Assembly (NCBI GenBank): GCA_025354565.1
Contig: JANXMQ010000069.1
Span: 21,259 to 85,258, forward strand
DNA from: Akkermansiaceae bacterium
GTDB taxonomy: Bacteria; Verrucomicrobiota; Verrucomicrobiia; Verrucomicrobiales; Akkermansiaceae
DNA: 64,000 nt
Reading direction: 5' to 3'
Of this stretch, positions 29,968 to 38,567 are shown one piece after another (positions within the stretch are counted from its first letter, which is position 1; the number at the start of each line of letters is the position of its first letter). The translations under genes and the position numbers were made by a program. The notes beneath the pieces were generated by a model. That model made no database searches, was not told where the DNA came from, and saw nothing but the letters and a program-made list of their open reading frames with translations.

Positions 29968-31758
29968 TCACCAATCCACCGTGATCCCGGCATAGACGCC
30001 GGTGCCGGAGCCTTGAAGCGTGGTGCCGAAGAAACTGGCGAGTTGATAGTTCGCGTCGAACGCGTTTTCGACACGTCCGATGAGCCGAATTTTATCTGTT
30101 AGCTGATAGGAGCCGTAGAGGCGGGCGACGGTGTAGGCGCTCAAAGGATCGCCGCCCCATGAGTGGGCCGAAAGGTGGGTGGCACCGATGCCGATGAGCG
30201 ACTTGCCCGTCGGTTTCCAATCGAGGGACGCGGTGGCGGCGTTGCGCGGTTGGTCGCTGAGGCTTTGGTGGAGATAGGTCCAGGCGAGTCGGTAGTTGAG
30301 GGCATCATCCAACCATGAGCCGTGAAAGCCGAACTCAAGGCCGTCGGTGGACGTGTCGCCGCTGATATTGACTGGGGGTGTGGGAAACGACTGGATTTGA
30401 TCGGTGATGCGGTTGTGAAACCAGGTGGCCTCGGCGGTGTGGTGGGAGCTGATTTTTTGGCCCACGCCGAAATCCCAGCCGATCGCGGATTCCGCCTGGA
30501 GATTCGGATTTCCAGCACCGAACGACGAGCCGAAGAGGTCGAGATACGAAGGCGAGCGGAATGACGTGCCGACGCCGCCCCGGAACGAGGTGGCGGTGGC
30601 GGCGAGGTTGTAAATGGAGCCGAGACGCCAGGTGGTCTCGTCCCCAAAAGCGGCATAGTCTTCCCAGCGGACGGCGGCGGTGGTTGTCAGGTGCTCGGTG
30701 GCATCCCATTCCAGAACGGCGTGGACCCCGTAGAGATCGCGATTTTCGTCAGTGCCGATGGTGTTTTGGAAGGAGCTTTGGTTAAAATACGCACCGGCTA
30801 ACAGGCGGAAATTTTCAGCGAGAGTGATTTCATGATCGGTGGAAACTGTGCCGGCGCGGAGATCGGTGCCGTAGTTGCCGAAGGCCGAGTCGCTGTCGTA
30901 AAATTCCTGTTGGAAACCTGCTAGAAAATGGGCGGTCCAGCAGGTAGAAATTTTCCCACCGGCATAGATGGTGACGAGCTGGGAATCGAGATAGTTACCG
31001 GAATTTCCCGAGTCGTTGAAATAGGAATTGCTGCCCCGGTAGGTGGTGCCGACGGTCCAGACCGGGTTGATTTTTCCCTCCACGCGGAGGGCGGTGTTTG
31101 CCTGATGGAAATCTTGGTGAGGGCTGTCGTTATCGGTTTCCTCGTAGCCGCCGGACAGGTAGTAGGAGAGGTCGCCGGTCTGGCCTTGGAAGTTGCCGTG
31201 TGCGGCGAGCGAGTGCCAGAAACCGGCCTCGAAAGTGGTCTCGCCATGAGGACTGCCGGAGCCATGCGGGGTCTCTAACCAGAGCACGCCGCCGACGGAT
31301 TCGCCACCGTAGATCGCACCTTGAGGACCGCGCAGAAGCTCGATGCCGCCAACATCATACGTCCGTCCGGCTGATAGAATATTGCCCAATGGTGTGGTTG
31401 AATCGCTGAGGCGCAGGCCATCGACAACGATCTGTGAGTAGGCGGTGGTGGTGCCGCGGATGAAGAGCGAGCCGAGTGCTCCGGTCTGGCCGCCGGTGGA
31501 GGTGGAAATCACACCGGGCGAGGCGTTGAGCGCGTCCCGGAGTTGGAAAAGTCCCTGATTTTGCAGCTCCTCGGGGTCCAGCACGGTCACGGCGGAGGTG
31601 ACGGTGGCTGCATCCTGGGGAATCCGCAGGGCGGAGACGATGAGGGGTGGGAGTTGATCGACCGACTCCACCGCACGAGCCGGAGTTTGGGCGATCAGGG
31701 CGAGCAGTGCGAGGGCACTCCGGTAGGTGCCTGCGAGAGGCGATGTTGGTTGAGTCAT
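29968..31758 (-). CDS. TonB-dependent receptor, probably for cobalamin (BtuB-like)
   Basis: A 596-residue outer-membrane protein. A signal peptide (ending TPARA) is followed by the plug domain (LPPLIVSALRIPQDAATVT, LRDALNASPGVIS, GSLFIRGTTTAYSQIVVDG, GGIELLRGPQGAIYGGESVGG) and a 22-strand barrel whose last residues, AGITVDW, end in an aromatic as usual. Its size is near that of E. coli BtuB (about 594 mature). The cobalamin riboswitch upstream assigns it to vitamin B12 or corrinoid uptake. Confidence 0.85.
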   Translation of the reverse strand: MTQPTSPLAGTYRSALALLALIAQTPARAVESVDQLPPLIVSALRIPQDAATVTSAVTVLDPEELQNQGLFQLRDALNASPGVISTSTGGQTGALGSLFIRGTTTAYSQIVVDGLRLSDSTTPLGNILSAGRTYDVGGIELLRGPQGAIYGGESVGGVLWLETPHGSGSPHGETTFEAGFWHSLAAHGNFQGQTGDLSYYLSGGYEETDNDSPHQDFHQANTALRVEGKINPVWTVGTTYRGSNSYFNDSGNSGNYLDSQLVTIYAGGKISTCWTAHFLAGFQQEFYDSDSAFGNYGTDLRAGTVSTDHEITLAENFRLLAGAYFNQSSFQNTIGTDENRDLYGVHAVLEWDATEHLTTTAAVRWEDYAAFGDETTWRLGSIYNLAATATSFRGGVGTSFRSPSYLDLFGSSFGAGNPNLQAESAIGWDFGVGQKISSHHTAEATWFHNRITDQIQSFPTPPVNISGDTSTDGLEFGFHGSWLDDALNYRLAWTYLHQSLSDQPRNAATASLDWKPTGKSLIGIGATHLSAHSWGGDPLSAYTVARLYGSYQLTDKIRLIGRVENAFDANYQLASFFGTTLQGSGTGVYAGITVDW

Positions 31759-31773
31759 GGTTATTCATTCAAT

Positions 31774-31790
31774 GTCCGAAAATCGCGGAC
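31774..31790 (-). promoter_or_regulatory. Hairpin between riboswitch and start codon (possible expression platform)
   Basis: GTCCG-7 nt-CGGAC on the minus strand, about 16-32 nt before the ATG. It may shift with ligand binding to control translation; no T-run follows, so terminator action is unlikely. Confidence 0.4.
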
Positions 31791-31799
31791 CTTTGAAAA

Positions 31800-31920
31800 A
31801 CCTCTCCAGGCTGGCGATCTGGCTGACCGGCCTGCTTTCACAGTCCGGCATCACAGTGGCGATACCGCGCCGGAATCACACCGGCTTCCCCATCAATTTC
31901 CCGCCCTAGCGAAGGGCTTC
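31800..31920 (-). ncRNA. Cobalamin riboswitch
   Basis: Read on the minus strand it has the conserved aptamer elements in order: GGGGAAGCCGGTG, TTCCGGCGCGGTATC, GCCACTGTGATGCCGGA (the universal GCCACTG core) and the B12 box AGCCAGATCGCCAGCC. Ends are approximate. It lies in the leader of the TonB-dependent receptor and should lower its expression when adenosylcobalamin is present. Confidence 0.9.
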
Positions 31921-32058
31921 CCACAGAGAGTCGGAATTTCTCCGACAAGCAATGGGTAAGCGCGGGGCGTATCGGCAGGCAAGCATGGATTGCGAAATAT
32001 CTCGGTGAAAATAGTGCGAGCGCTTGACGCCGCTGCGGCGGGCGATTTCCTTCGCCAG

Positions 32059-32406
32059 ATGTTGCGCGAGGTTCTGAAATCCAAACTGCACCGGGCGATG
32101 ATTACCGGTTCGGACATTGATTATGAAGGCAGCATCGAAATCCCAGCCGACCTCATGGCTGCCGCCGATCTGTGGCCTGGAGAAAAAGTGCTGGTCGCCT
32201 CAATCACCACTGGCGCGCGTCTGGAAACTTACGTTCTGGCAGGCACGCCCGGCACCGGCCATATTTTGATCAACGGCGGCGCGGCCCATTTGATCAAGAC
32301 GGGCGAACGCGTGGCCATCATGGCGTTCGCGTTTTCTGAGGTGCCACTGGTTTCACGGAATTTGCTGTTGGACGAGCACAACATGATTCTCCGTCAGAGC
32401 CAATGA
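32059..32406 (+). CDS. panD: Aspartate 1-decarboxylase
   Basis: A 115-residue pyruvoyl enzyme making beta-alanine for pantothenate. The start MLREVLKSKLHRAMITG aligns with the family; the ORF-track extension of 23 residues does not. The self-cleavage site Gly24-Ser25 lies in DYEGSIEIP, where Ser25 becomes the pyruvoyl group, and NGGAAHLIKTGERVAIMAF is typical of the C-terminal half. It diverges from the riboswitch and receptor. Confidence 0.95.
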   Translation: MLREVLKSKLHRAMITGSDIDYEGSIEIPADLMAAADLWPGEKVLVASITTGARLETYVLAGTPGTGHILINGGAAHLIKTGERVAIMAFAFSEVPLVSRNLLLDEHNMILRQSQ

Positions 32407-32433
32407 GCCGCAGCCGGGTCGCATGAAATGCCG

Positions 32434-32462
32434 TTGACCAAGGCCGCGAGGCGTGCCAGATT
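32434..32462 (+). promoter_or_regulatory. Promoter of the SH3-type lipoprotein gene
   Basis: TTGACC, 17 bp, CAGATT, ending 9 bp before the ATG, so the transcript has at most a few leader bases. Confidence 0.5.
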
Positions 32463-32471
32463 GTTGCCTCT

Positions 32472-33137
32472 ATGAAACCTATCCTGGTTCTAACTACCTT
32501 CGTCGCCCTTGGTCTCGTCGCCTGCGACACCATGACCGCCCCTCTAACAAGCGGCGACTACAATCCGCTCATGCCGCCGGGGAGCAACCGCCACGCCAAC
32601 GCTAGCGCCAGTCCTGCGTTCGCTGCGGGTGAGTTTGTCAGAGCGTCGATGAATAACACGGCGTTTTTCAAAGTCCGCCCGAATGGCAATGCGGATGCCG
32701 ACAAGCTGCTCAAGCAGGGTACTTCGATGAAGGTGATTTCACTCAGTTCCAGCTATGTGAAGGTGGAGCTCGACAGCGGAGAAGTCGGTTTCGTCCCCTC
32801 GGTGATGCTTGAAAATCCCAACCCCCCGGCCCAAACGCCCATGCTCGCGCCGGGTCAATATCAGGTCTATCCACCGCTGCCCGGTGGCGGTACTGGAGTC
32901 GGGCAACCGCTACCGGCCTTCGATCCCGCAGGCCTGCCGCCGGAAGGGTCGATTCCCACGGTGATCGACCCGGATGCCTCACGCAATAACGTCCCTGTGC
33001 CTCCCGTGACTCCGACGACCGATACTTTCCCAACGCCCCCGCCAACGGTGCAACCCAAGGTGGAGGCCACTCCGCAGCCGCCCGCCGAGCCGGAAAAAAA
33101 GCCGGAGGAAGTGGTGCCAAAGCTGGAGAAAGAATGA
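32472..33137 (+). CDS. Lipoprotein with SH3-like domain and proline-rich tail
   Basis: A 221-residue protein. The signal peptide ends in a lipobox (LGLVAC, lipidated Cys18). Residues about 55-115 form a bacterial SH3-like unit (FFKVRPNGNADADKLLKQG, VISLSSSYVKVELDSGEVGF). The rest is Pro/Thr/Glu-rich and probably disordered, suited to spanning or binding the cell wall. The partner and function are unknown. The next gene also encodes a small lipoprotein but has its own promoter. Confidence 0.75.
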   Translation: MKPILVLTTFVALGLVACDTMTAPLTSGDYNPLMPPGSNRHANASASPAFAAGEFVRASMNNTAFFKVRPNGNADADKLLKQGTSMKVISLSSSYVKVELDSGEVGFVPSVMLENPNPPAQTPMLAPGQYQVYPPLPGGGTGVGQPLPAFDPAGLPPEGSIPTVIDPDASRNNVPVPPVTPTTDTFPTPPPTVQPKVEATPQPPAEPEKKPEEVVPKLEKE

Positions 33138-33175
33138 GCTTCCGAACCCTAAAGCCAAGCGGCGGATTCTTGTCC

Positions 33176-33203
33176 TTGAAACTCCCTCGCACGCTGTTTG
33201 AAT
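33176..33203 (+). promoter_or_regulatory. Promoter of the small lipoprotein gene, leaderless type
   Basis: TTGAAA, 16 bp, TTGAAT, followed by only 7 bases before the GTG start, consistent with a leaderless mRNA. Confidence 0.5.
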
Positions 33204-33210
33204 ACGCGGC

Positions 33211-33669
33211 GTGAATCTCTCTTACAGTCTGCTTGTGGTGGTGTTGCTAGCCGCCTGTGTCGGGCCGCGTGAGGCGCTGGTCGTGAAACAATTCCAACTC
33301 CGTGACCAAGCTCCCGGCACGACCTATGAGCCGATGGTGGAAATGGAAAAAGAACGGCGGCTGCACGGTGCGGTCAGCATGGCGGAGCGGCGCAACCGGC
33401 TCGGCCAGTATTACACCTTGCTTTGGAGCGACCCGGCCGGCGCTGGTCAAGGTGAGGTGGAGCTGGTTTTCCAATACCAACAAGGAGCCACCGGCAGTCT
33501 GGTCAAACAAGCAGTTAGAAAATTTCCAAACACCGCCGTCGAGGGGAAGGTGGAGTTCAATGTGATCGGCGAGGACTATTTCAAAGGCGGCAAAGTGCTG
33601 GCCTGGAAAGCCACGTTACGGCGTGGAAAAAAGGTGATCACCACCCGCCAATCTTATCTCTGGCAGTGA
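33211..33669 (+). CDS. Small lipoprotein of unknown function
   Basis: A 152-residue protein starting at GTG. A hydrophobic signal with lipobox LLAAC gives an acylated Cys at about position 16. The mature part contains a conserved-looking segment (LGQYYTLLWSDPAGAGQGEVELVFQYQQ) and a beta-rich end (VLAWKATLRRGKKVITTRQSYLW). I do not recognise the family. The start is supported by the promoter ending 7 bases upstream and by the signal peptide. Confidence 0.7.
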   Translation: MNLSYSLLVVVLLAACVGPREALVVKQFQLRDQAPGTTYEPMVEMEKERRLHGAVSMAERRNRLGQYYTLLWSDPAGAGQGEVELVFQYQQGATGSLVKQAVRKFPNTAVEGKVEFNVIGEDYFKGGKVLAWKATLRRGKKVITTRQSYLWQ

Positions 33670-33694
33670 GTGAGGGAAATTTTCAGATGGATGG

Positions 33695-33723
33695 TTGACC
33701 AGCGGCCCCACTGAATATAAGTT
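33695..33723 (+). promoter_or_regulatory. Promoter of the STAS-SpoIIE operon
   Basis: TTGACC, 17 bp, TAAGTT, about 40 bp before the STAS gene. Confidence 0.55.
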
Positions 33724-33761
33724 ATTACTCCTTTCGCCGCCATGATGACGGCCTTTTTCCT

Positions 33762-34310
33762 GTGATTGCGGAATGCCCAATATTAGTCGGAATCTTCGAT
33801 GGATGCAGTTGGATCCGTTGTGAGGGCAAGGGTTCGTTTCTAAACAGCCCGGTCATGAAGGATTTTGGCGATGCGCGGATCTTGGCGGGCGAGTGCTGTC
33901 TGGTCGTGGACTTAGAGGCCTGCACCGGCATGGACTCCACCTTTATGGGCACCCTCGCCGGGATGGCCTCACGCCTAGCCGTTAACCCTGGCGGCGTGCT
34001 CCATATCGCCGAGGCCGGGATGCGAAACAGACGCTCGCTCGAAGACCTCGGTCTGGATTTTCTGATGGAAATCGACCCGCCCGGTGCAAGCTGGTGTGAC
34101 GATCTCGAAACGCTCCGGGCCCGTTTAAAGCCACCCCAGTCCCTCGCCCCCCAAGATAAACTCCAGCGCACTACGCATGTGCTAGAAGCCCACCAATTAC
34201 TGGCCGACACGAATGAGAAAAACGCCCAGGTCTTTTCCAGTGTCATCGCCGTGTTAGAAAACGAGCTGGCAGAAAACAGGGAACCTGCCAATCCTCCGCG
34301 GGAAAGCTGA
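33762..34310 (+). CDS. STAS-domain anti-sigma-factor antagonist-like protein
   Basis: A 182-residue protein. Residues about 10-110 form a STAS domain: CCLVVDLEACTGMDSTFMGTLAGMA has the strand-helix with the phosphorylatable Ser/Thr after MD that defines SpoIIAA/RsbV-type antagonists. The remaining C-terminal part is helical and charged, longer than usual. It is 11 bp upstream of a SpoIIE-type phosphatase, so the two probably form a partner-switching pair in which the phosphatase reactivates the antagonist. No serine kinase or sigma factor is adjacent. Confidence 0.82.
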   Translation: MIAECPILVGIFDGCSWIRCEGKGSFLNSPVMKDFGDARILAGECCLVVDLEACTGMDSTFMGTLAGMASRLAVNPGGVLHIAEAGMRNRRSLEDLGLDFLMEIDPPGASWCDDLETLRARLKPPQSLAPQDKLQRTTHVLEAHQLLADTNEKNAQVFSSVIAVLENELAENREPANPPRES

Positions 34311-34321
34311 AGCCCCGCGCG

Positions 34322-35764
34322 ATGCACGATTCCACCCTCATCACCCTCGCCGCTGCCGCGCTGGTCGTCGCAGGTTTGTTATTAGCTCTTCAAAACCAAC
34401 GCCGCCGTGTGCGGGCGATCCGGCGGAGATTCATCGATCTCGAGGGCGGTGAGCAGCGGATGTTCACCTTCCTCCATGACCTCGGCCTAGCCATCGAAAA
34501 CGAGCCGTCGCCCTCCGTGCTTTCCCGCATCATTGTCGATGGCATCGACAAGGTAGTCACTGCCCGTGGCGGGGCCATTTACTTCGTGACCGATGGCGGC
34601 GATTTCCTCAACCCCTCCTACATTTCCGAGGAATGCCCGCCCCTCATCGGCATCCCGGTGGAAATTCGCAAGAAAGCCGAGCGCGATCCACGGGCGCTGG
34701 AAAGCCACATCCGCCTGTCCCGCGTCGCCATGACCGATGGCATCCTCGGCCATTGCCTCAGCGTGGGCGAGCCGATCCATGTGCGGGACGTGAAAAACCA
34801 TCCCTCGTTCCGGGATGCGTTCACCCGTTACACCGATGACGTCTCAGTGCTGCTTTCCCCCCTCCGCCATGCGAATAAGGATCTCGGGGTGTTAGTCGTG
34901 GCCCGCCGTCGCGAGGACGGAGTGTTCACCGCCAATGACTTCGCCGTCTTCCGCTCGGCGGCCGAGCAATCCTCATTCGCCATCGGCAACGCTCGCATCC
35001 ACCGCGAGGCCCATGAAAAACGGGCGATCGAGGGCGAACTCCAGAACGCCCGCGAAGTCCAGCGCATCCTGCTTCCCCAACACGATCCCGTCGTTAGCGG
35101 CTTTCGCATCAGCGGCACCAATCTCCCCGCCCGCATCATCAGCGGCGACTACTACGACTACATCGAACTCGGCGAGGGGAAACTCGGCATCGTCATCGCA
35201 GACGTCTCCGGCAAGGGGGTACCCGCCGGCCTACTGATGGCCATGTGCCGCAGCGCCTTACGCTCGGTCGCGGCTGGCGGCACGTCACCCTCAAAGGTCA
35301 TGGCCGCCGTCAACCGCCAGCTTTTTCCTGACATCCGCGAGGACATGTTCATCAGCATGGCCTACAGCATCTTGGACGCCGCCAGCGGCAAACTCAGTCT
35401 CTCCCGCGCCGGCCATGATCCGGCACTCCTCTACCGTCGGGATACCGGCCAAGTCGAACTCCTTCGCTCGCCCGGCCTCGCCCTCGGCATCGACAGCGGT
35501 GATGTCTTCGAGCGCGTCACTCGCGATCAGGAAATCGAGCTGAAATCTGGCGATTGCGTGCTCTTTTACACCGACGGCGTGAAAGAAGCCGTGGACGCAT
35601 CCGAGGAAGAATTCGGCATGGAACGCATGTCCGAAGCCTTCCGCCTCGCCGCCCCTCTCGGTGCCGAGGCTGTGCTCACGCGGATGCAGGAAGCTCTAGA
35701 ACAATTCACTGGGGATGGTCCGCAAATGGATGATATTACTTTGGTGGCTGTGGAAAAGCGTTAG
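34322..35764 (+). CDS. GAF-SpoIIE (PP2C-type) serine phosphatase, membrane-anchored
   Basis: A 480-residue protein with one N-terminal membrane helix (about 6-24), a GAF sensor domain (about 45-215, including LSRIIVDGIDKVVTARGGAIYF) and a SpoIIE/PP2C domain. Metal-binding motifs are visible: SGDYYDYIELGEGKLGIVIADVSGKG (Asp at the DVSGKG turn), SRAGHDPALLYRR, LFYTDGVKEA and MDDITLVAV. These enzymes dephosphorylate STAS antagonists. The coding order after the STAS gene supports that; the GAF ligand is unknown. Confidence 0.9.
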   Translation: MHDSTLITLAAAALVVAGLLLALQNQRRRVRAIRRRFIDLEGGEQRMFTFLHDLGLAIENEPSPSVLSRIIVDGIDKVVTARGGAIYFVTDGGDFLNPSYISEECPPLIGIPVEIRKKAERDPRALESHIRLSRVAMTDGILGHCLSVGEPIHVRDVKNHPSFRDAFTRYTDDVSVLLSPLRHANKDLGVLVVARRREDGVFTANDFAVFRSAAEQSSFAIGNARIHREAHEKRAIEGELQNAREVQRILLPQHDPVVSGFRISGTNLPARIISGDYYDYIELGEGKLGIVIADVSGKGVPAGLLMAMCRSALRSVAAGGTSPSKVMAAVNRQLFPDIREDMFISMAYSILDAASGKLSLSRAGHDPALLYRRDTGQVELLRSPGLALGIDSGDVFERVTRDQEIELKSGDCVLFYTDGVKEAVDASEEEFGMERMSEAFRLAAPLGAEAVLTRMQEALEQFTGDGPQMDDITLVAVEKR

Positions 35765-35895
35765 ATGTGAAATTTTATGGATTAATGCGGGGATGCCGCA
35801 CTTCACATCTGGCGCGCCGCGAAATGTGCGCCAAATTGGGTGCATTTTGAAAATCCGCGCGAAACGGAACCAACGACACCAGACTTGGCTTAAAA

Positions 35896-36291
35896 ATGAA
35901 AGGGGTGAAGAAACAGCATTTGCCGGAGAGAGAGTGCGTCACTTGCGGGCGGCCCTTTGCGTGGCGAAAGAAGTGGGAGCGCGTTTGGGACGAGGTGAAA
36001 TTTTGCAGTGATCGCTGCCGCATGAACCAAACCGCCTGCTCGCCGACCCATGAAAGTGCCCATGACGCCAACACAGATTTCCAGTATCATTCGTCTCGCG
36101 TGGGAAGATCGCACCACCTTCGAGGATATCCTAACACGCACCGGGCTGGCCGAGCACGAAGTGATCACGATCATGCGCCGCGGACTGAGGCCTTCCAGCT
36201 TTCGACTCTGGCGGAAACGCGTGCGCGGCCGGGTCACCAAGCATCGCAAGCTTCTGGAACAACGACTCGCCGGTCCGGCCCCTGCGGATGA
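35896..36291 (+). CDS. DUF2256 protein with a probably non-native C-terminal extension
   Basis: The first 44 residues are a clear DUF2256 domain: [24 protein letters not shown] followed by [10 protein letters not shown], a four-Cys zinc-binding unit. In the family the protein usually ends soon after the last Cys. Here the frame stays open to 36291, running 240 bp through the next gene in a different frame, and the added residues look like shadow translation (Ser/His/Arg-rich). The true product may end near 36030 by frameshift, or the overlap is real. DUF2256 genes accompany cryptochrome/photolyase genes, as here. Confidence 0.65.
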   Translation: MKGVKKQHLPERECVTCGRPFAWRKKWERVWDEVKFCSDRCRMNQTACSPTHESAHDANTDFQYHSSRVGRSHHLRGYPNTHRAGRARSDHDHAPRTEAFQLSTLAETRARPGHQASQASGTTTRRSGPCG

Positions 36292-36307
36292 ACTGCACCC
36301 TGAATAA
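36050..36307 (+). CDS. TIGR03643 (DUF2805) family protein
   Basis: An 85-residue protein matching the small TIGR03643/DUF2805 family: [52 protein letters not shown]. It is basic and helix-turn-helix-like; its biochemical role is not known, but it is a regular neighbour of FeS photolyases/cryptochromes. It begins inside the open frame of the DUF2256 gene and ends 49 bp before the photolyase. Confidence 0.85.
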   Translation: MKVPMTPTQISSIIRLAWEDRTTFEDILTRTGLAEHEVITIMRRGLRPSSFRLWRKRVRGRVTKHRKLLEQRLAGPAPADELHPE

Positions 36308-36356
36308 GTCCGCACCTGCGATCGATACGCTTCAGGCATTCATTTACTAAATCTCC

Positions 36357-37934
36357 ATGCGAAATTTGATCCTCATTCTCGGTGACCAACTCGATGCAGA
36401 GTCGGCGGCCTTTGACGGCTTCGATCAGGAGCAGGATGCCGTGTGGATGGCGGAGGTTGCGTATGAGAGTAAAAAAGTATGGAGCACGAAGCCGCGGATC
36501 GCGATGTTTCTCACCGCGATGCGGCATTTCCGCGAGTTGCTGCGGGCGCGCGGGTGGATGGTTGTTTACCGGGAGCTCAGTGAGGATTGTGATGTTTGGC
36601 GTGGCGAGAAGGATAACGAGAAACCGGCAATCGGCGGCACGTTTGGAGAAGCTTTGGGCGAGTCGCTGGCAAGTCTGAAGCCGCAACGCGTGCTGATGGT
36701 GGAGCCGGGCGAGTGGAGTGTGCGGGAGGAAATCCGTGCTGCGTTGGAGTCGGTGAAGCTACCGCTGGAGATGCGTGAGGACCGGCATTTTCTTTGCAGT
36801 CACGCGGAGTTCGCGGCGCACTGCGAAGGCCGGAAGCAACTGCGCATGGAGTTCTTCTATCGCGAAATGCGCAAGCGTCACGGCGTGCTGATAGATGATG
36901 GCAAGCCGACGGGCGGCGATTGGAATTTCGATGCCGAGAATCGCAAGAGCTTCGGTAAGGCCGGACCGCCGCTGCACAAGGCACCGCGGAGTTTTCCGCC
37001 GGATGAAATCACGCGCGAAGTCATCGCGATGGTGGGTGCGCGCTTCGCGGATCATTCTGGCGAGCTCGCAAAATTTGATTGGCCTGTGACTGCGGCGGAG
37101 GCGGAGATCGCGTTGCAGGACTTCATCGAGTATCGGTTAGTGGAATTCGGCGACTGGCAGGATGCGATGTGGACGGTCGAGCCGTGGCTATTTCACAGTC
37201 GTCTGAGCGCGGCGATGAATCTTAAACTGCTGAACCCGCGCACGGTCATCGCTGCGGCGGAGAAGGCCTATCGCGATGGCCATGCACCGCTTGCGAGCGT
37301 GGAGGGATTCATCCGCCAAATTCTCGGCTGGCGCGAATACGTGCGCGGAATTTACTGGCGCTTGATGCCCGGCTACCTGGACATGAACGCGCTTGATGCC
37401 GACCAGCCGCTGCCGAAATTCTACTGGACCGGCGACACCGAAATGGCCTGCCTGCGTGACTCCATCGGTCAGACCTTGCGACTCGGCTACGCGCACCACA
37501 TTCAACGGCTGATGGTCACGGGGCTATACGCGTTGATGCTCGGGGTGAGGCCGCGAGAAGTTCATGAATGGTATCTCGCTGTCTATGTCGATGCCGTGGA
37601 ATGGGTGGAACTGCCTAACACACTCGGGATGTCGCAGTACGGCGACGGCGGCATGATGGCCAGCAAGCCCTACATCGCGACGGGCAAATACATCCAGCGC
37701 ATGTCGAACTACTGTGCCGGCTGCCGCTTTGAACCCGCCGAGGCGACCGGCCCGAAAGCGTGTCCTTTCACCACGCTCTACTGGGATTTCCTGCTCCAAC
37801 ATGAGCCGATGTTGCGGAAAAATCAACGCATGTCGTTGCAGGTGCGCAACCTCTCGCGGCTTGATAATCCCCGGCGGAAAGAGATTCAAAAACAGGCTGC
37901 TAGAATCCGCGCGGAGAGTGCCAACCCATCATGA
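36357..37934 (+). CDS. FeS-type bacterial cryptochrome / (6-4) photolyase
   Basis: A 525-residue protein of the FeS-BCP (PhrB/CryB) group. The N-terminal alpha/beta antenna domain (MRNLILILGDQL) is followed by the helical FAD-binding domain (EGFIRQILGWREYVRGIYW, YAHHIQRLMVTGLYALMLGV). Four cysteines at 365, 453, 456 and 469 (MACL, YCAGC, KACPF) match the [4Fe-4S] ligands of that group. These proteins repair (6-4) photoproducts or act as light sensors. The two preceding small genes form the usual cluster. A TACTAA-like box ends 6 bases before the ATG. Confidence 0.92.
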   Translation: MRNLILILGDQLDAESAAFDGFDQEQDAVWMAEVAYESKKVWSTKPRIAMFLTAMRHFRELLRARGWMVVYRELSEDCDVWRGEKDNEKPAIGGTFGEALGESLASLKPQRVLMVEPGEWSVREEIRAALESVKLPLEMREDRHFLCSHAEFAAHCEGRKQLRMEFFYREMRKRHGVLIDDGKPTGGDWNFDAENRKSFGKAGPPLHKAPRSFPPDEITREVIAMVGARFADHSGELAKFDWPVTAAEAEIALQDFIEYRLVEFGDWQDAMWTVEPWLFHSRLSAAMNLKLLNPRTVIAAAEKAYRDGHAPLASVEGFIRQILGWREYVRGIYWRLMPGYLDMNALDADQPLPKFYWTGDTEMACLRDSIGQTLRLGYAHHIQRLMVTGLYALMLGVRPREVHEWYLAVYVDAVEWVELPNTLGMSQYGDGGMMASKPYIATGKYIQRMSNYCAGCRFEPAEATGPKACPFTTLYWDFLLQHEPMLRKNQRMSLQVRNLSRLDNPRRKEIQKQAARIRAESANPS

Positions 37935-38006
37935 GTTAGAACATCACCCCCCATTCGTTTCAGCGTGCCGTGGAAACCCCACTCATCTCGCGGAACTGGA
38001 AACCGC

Positions 38007-38450
38007 TCAGGCAAGTTCGGTGGCGTGAAATTCGGCCCAGTCGTCGAGGTTGTTGAGATTCACTGCGTCTTTCGGGGCGGAGGCATCGTTGGCGATTCCG
38101 GCGGTGGCGAGGATCGTCTTTCGGACATCATCGGTGTGATGGTAGCCGGCGATTGAGGCATTGAGAGCATCGACGGTCGCCGCATCCAATTTCACACCCG
38201 GTTGCTGGGTGATCCAAGTTTCAAACTGGGCGTATGTCGGGTGGCTTGTGGCGATGAATTCGATAAGTGCATCTTTGTTCAGACCAAGGCCTTCAATGAC
38301 CATGTAGTCGTAGCCGGGACCGGGACCCTTATAACCGTCGGCAAGCTTGCCACGGGATGCGAGGGAGACTTTCTGCCAGAGGCGGGGAAGGTGGAGGACA
38401 CCTAGCGGGCCGGCGCTGCCGGAGCTGATTAAGGGGACTATTTTATTCAT
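38007..38450 (-). CDS. DUF5069 family protein
   Basis: A 147-residue soluble protein with GPLGVLHLPRLWQKVSL, YDYMVIEGLGLNKDALIEFI and WAEFHA, which I associate with DUF5069, a family frequent in Verrucomicrobia. The function is unknown. It is an independent minus-strand gene convergent with the photolyase gene. Confidence 0.7.
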   Translation of the reverse strand: MNKIVPLISSGSAGPLGVLHLPRLWQKVSLASRGKLADGYKGPGPGYDYMVIEGLGLNKDALIEFIATSHPTYAQFETWITQQPGVKLDAATVDALNASIAGYHHTDDVRKTILATAGIANDASAPKDAVNLNNLDDWAEFHATELA

Positions 38451-38567
38451 GGTCCGGCTAGAAAAGCACAGAGTCGGACGAGGTCAATCCGCATCCGAGA
38501 AAGAGCGGCCCATTTCCCAATCCACCCGATCAAGGCAAGCTGCCGCTTTAGAAATTCCAGATTCCGA

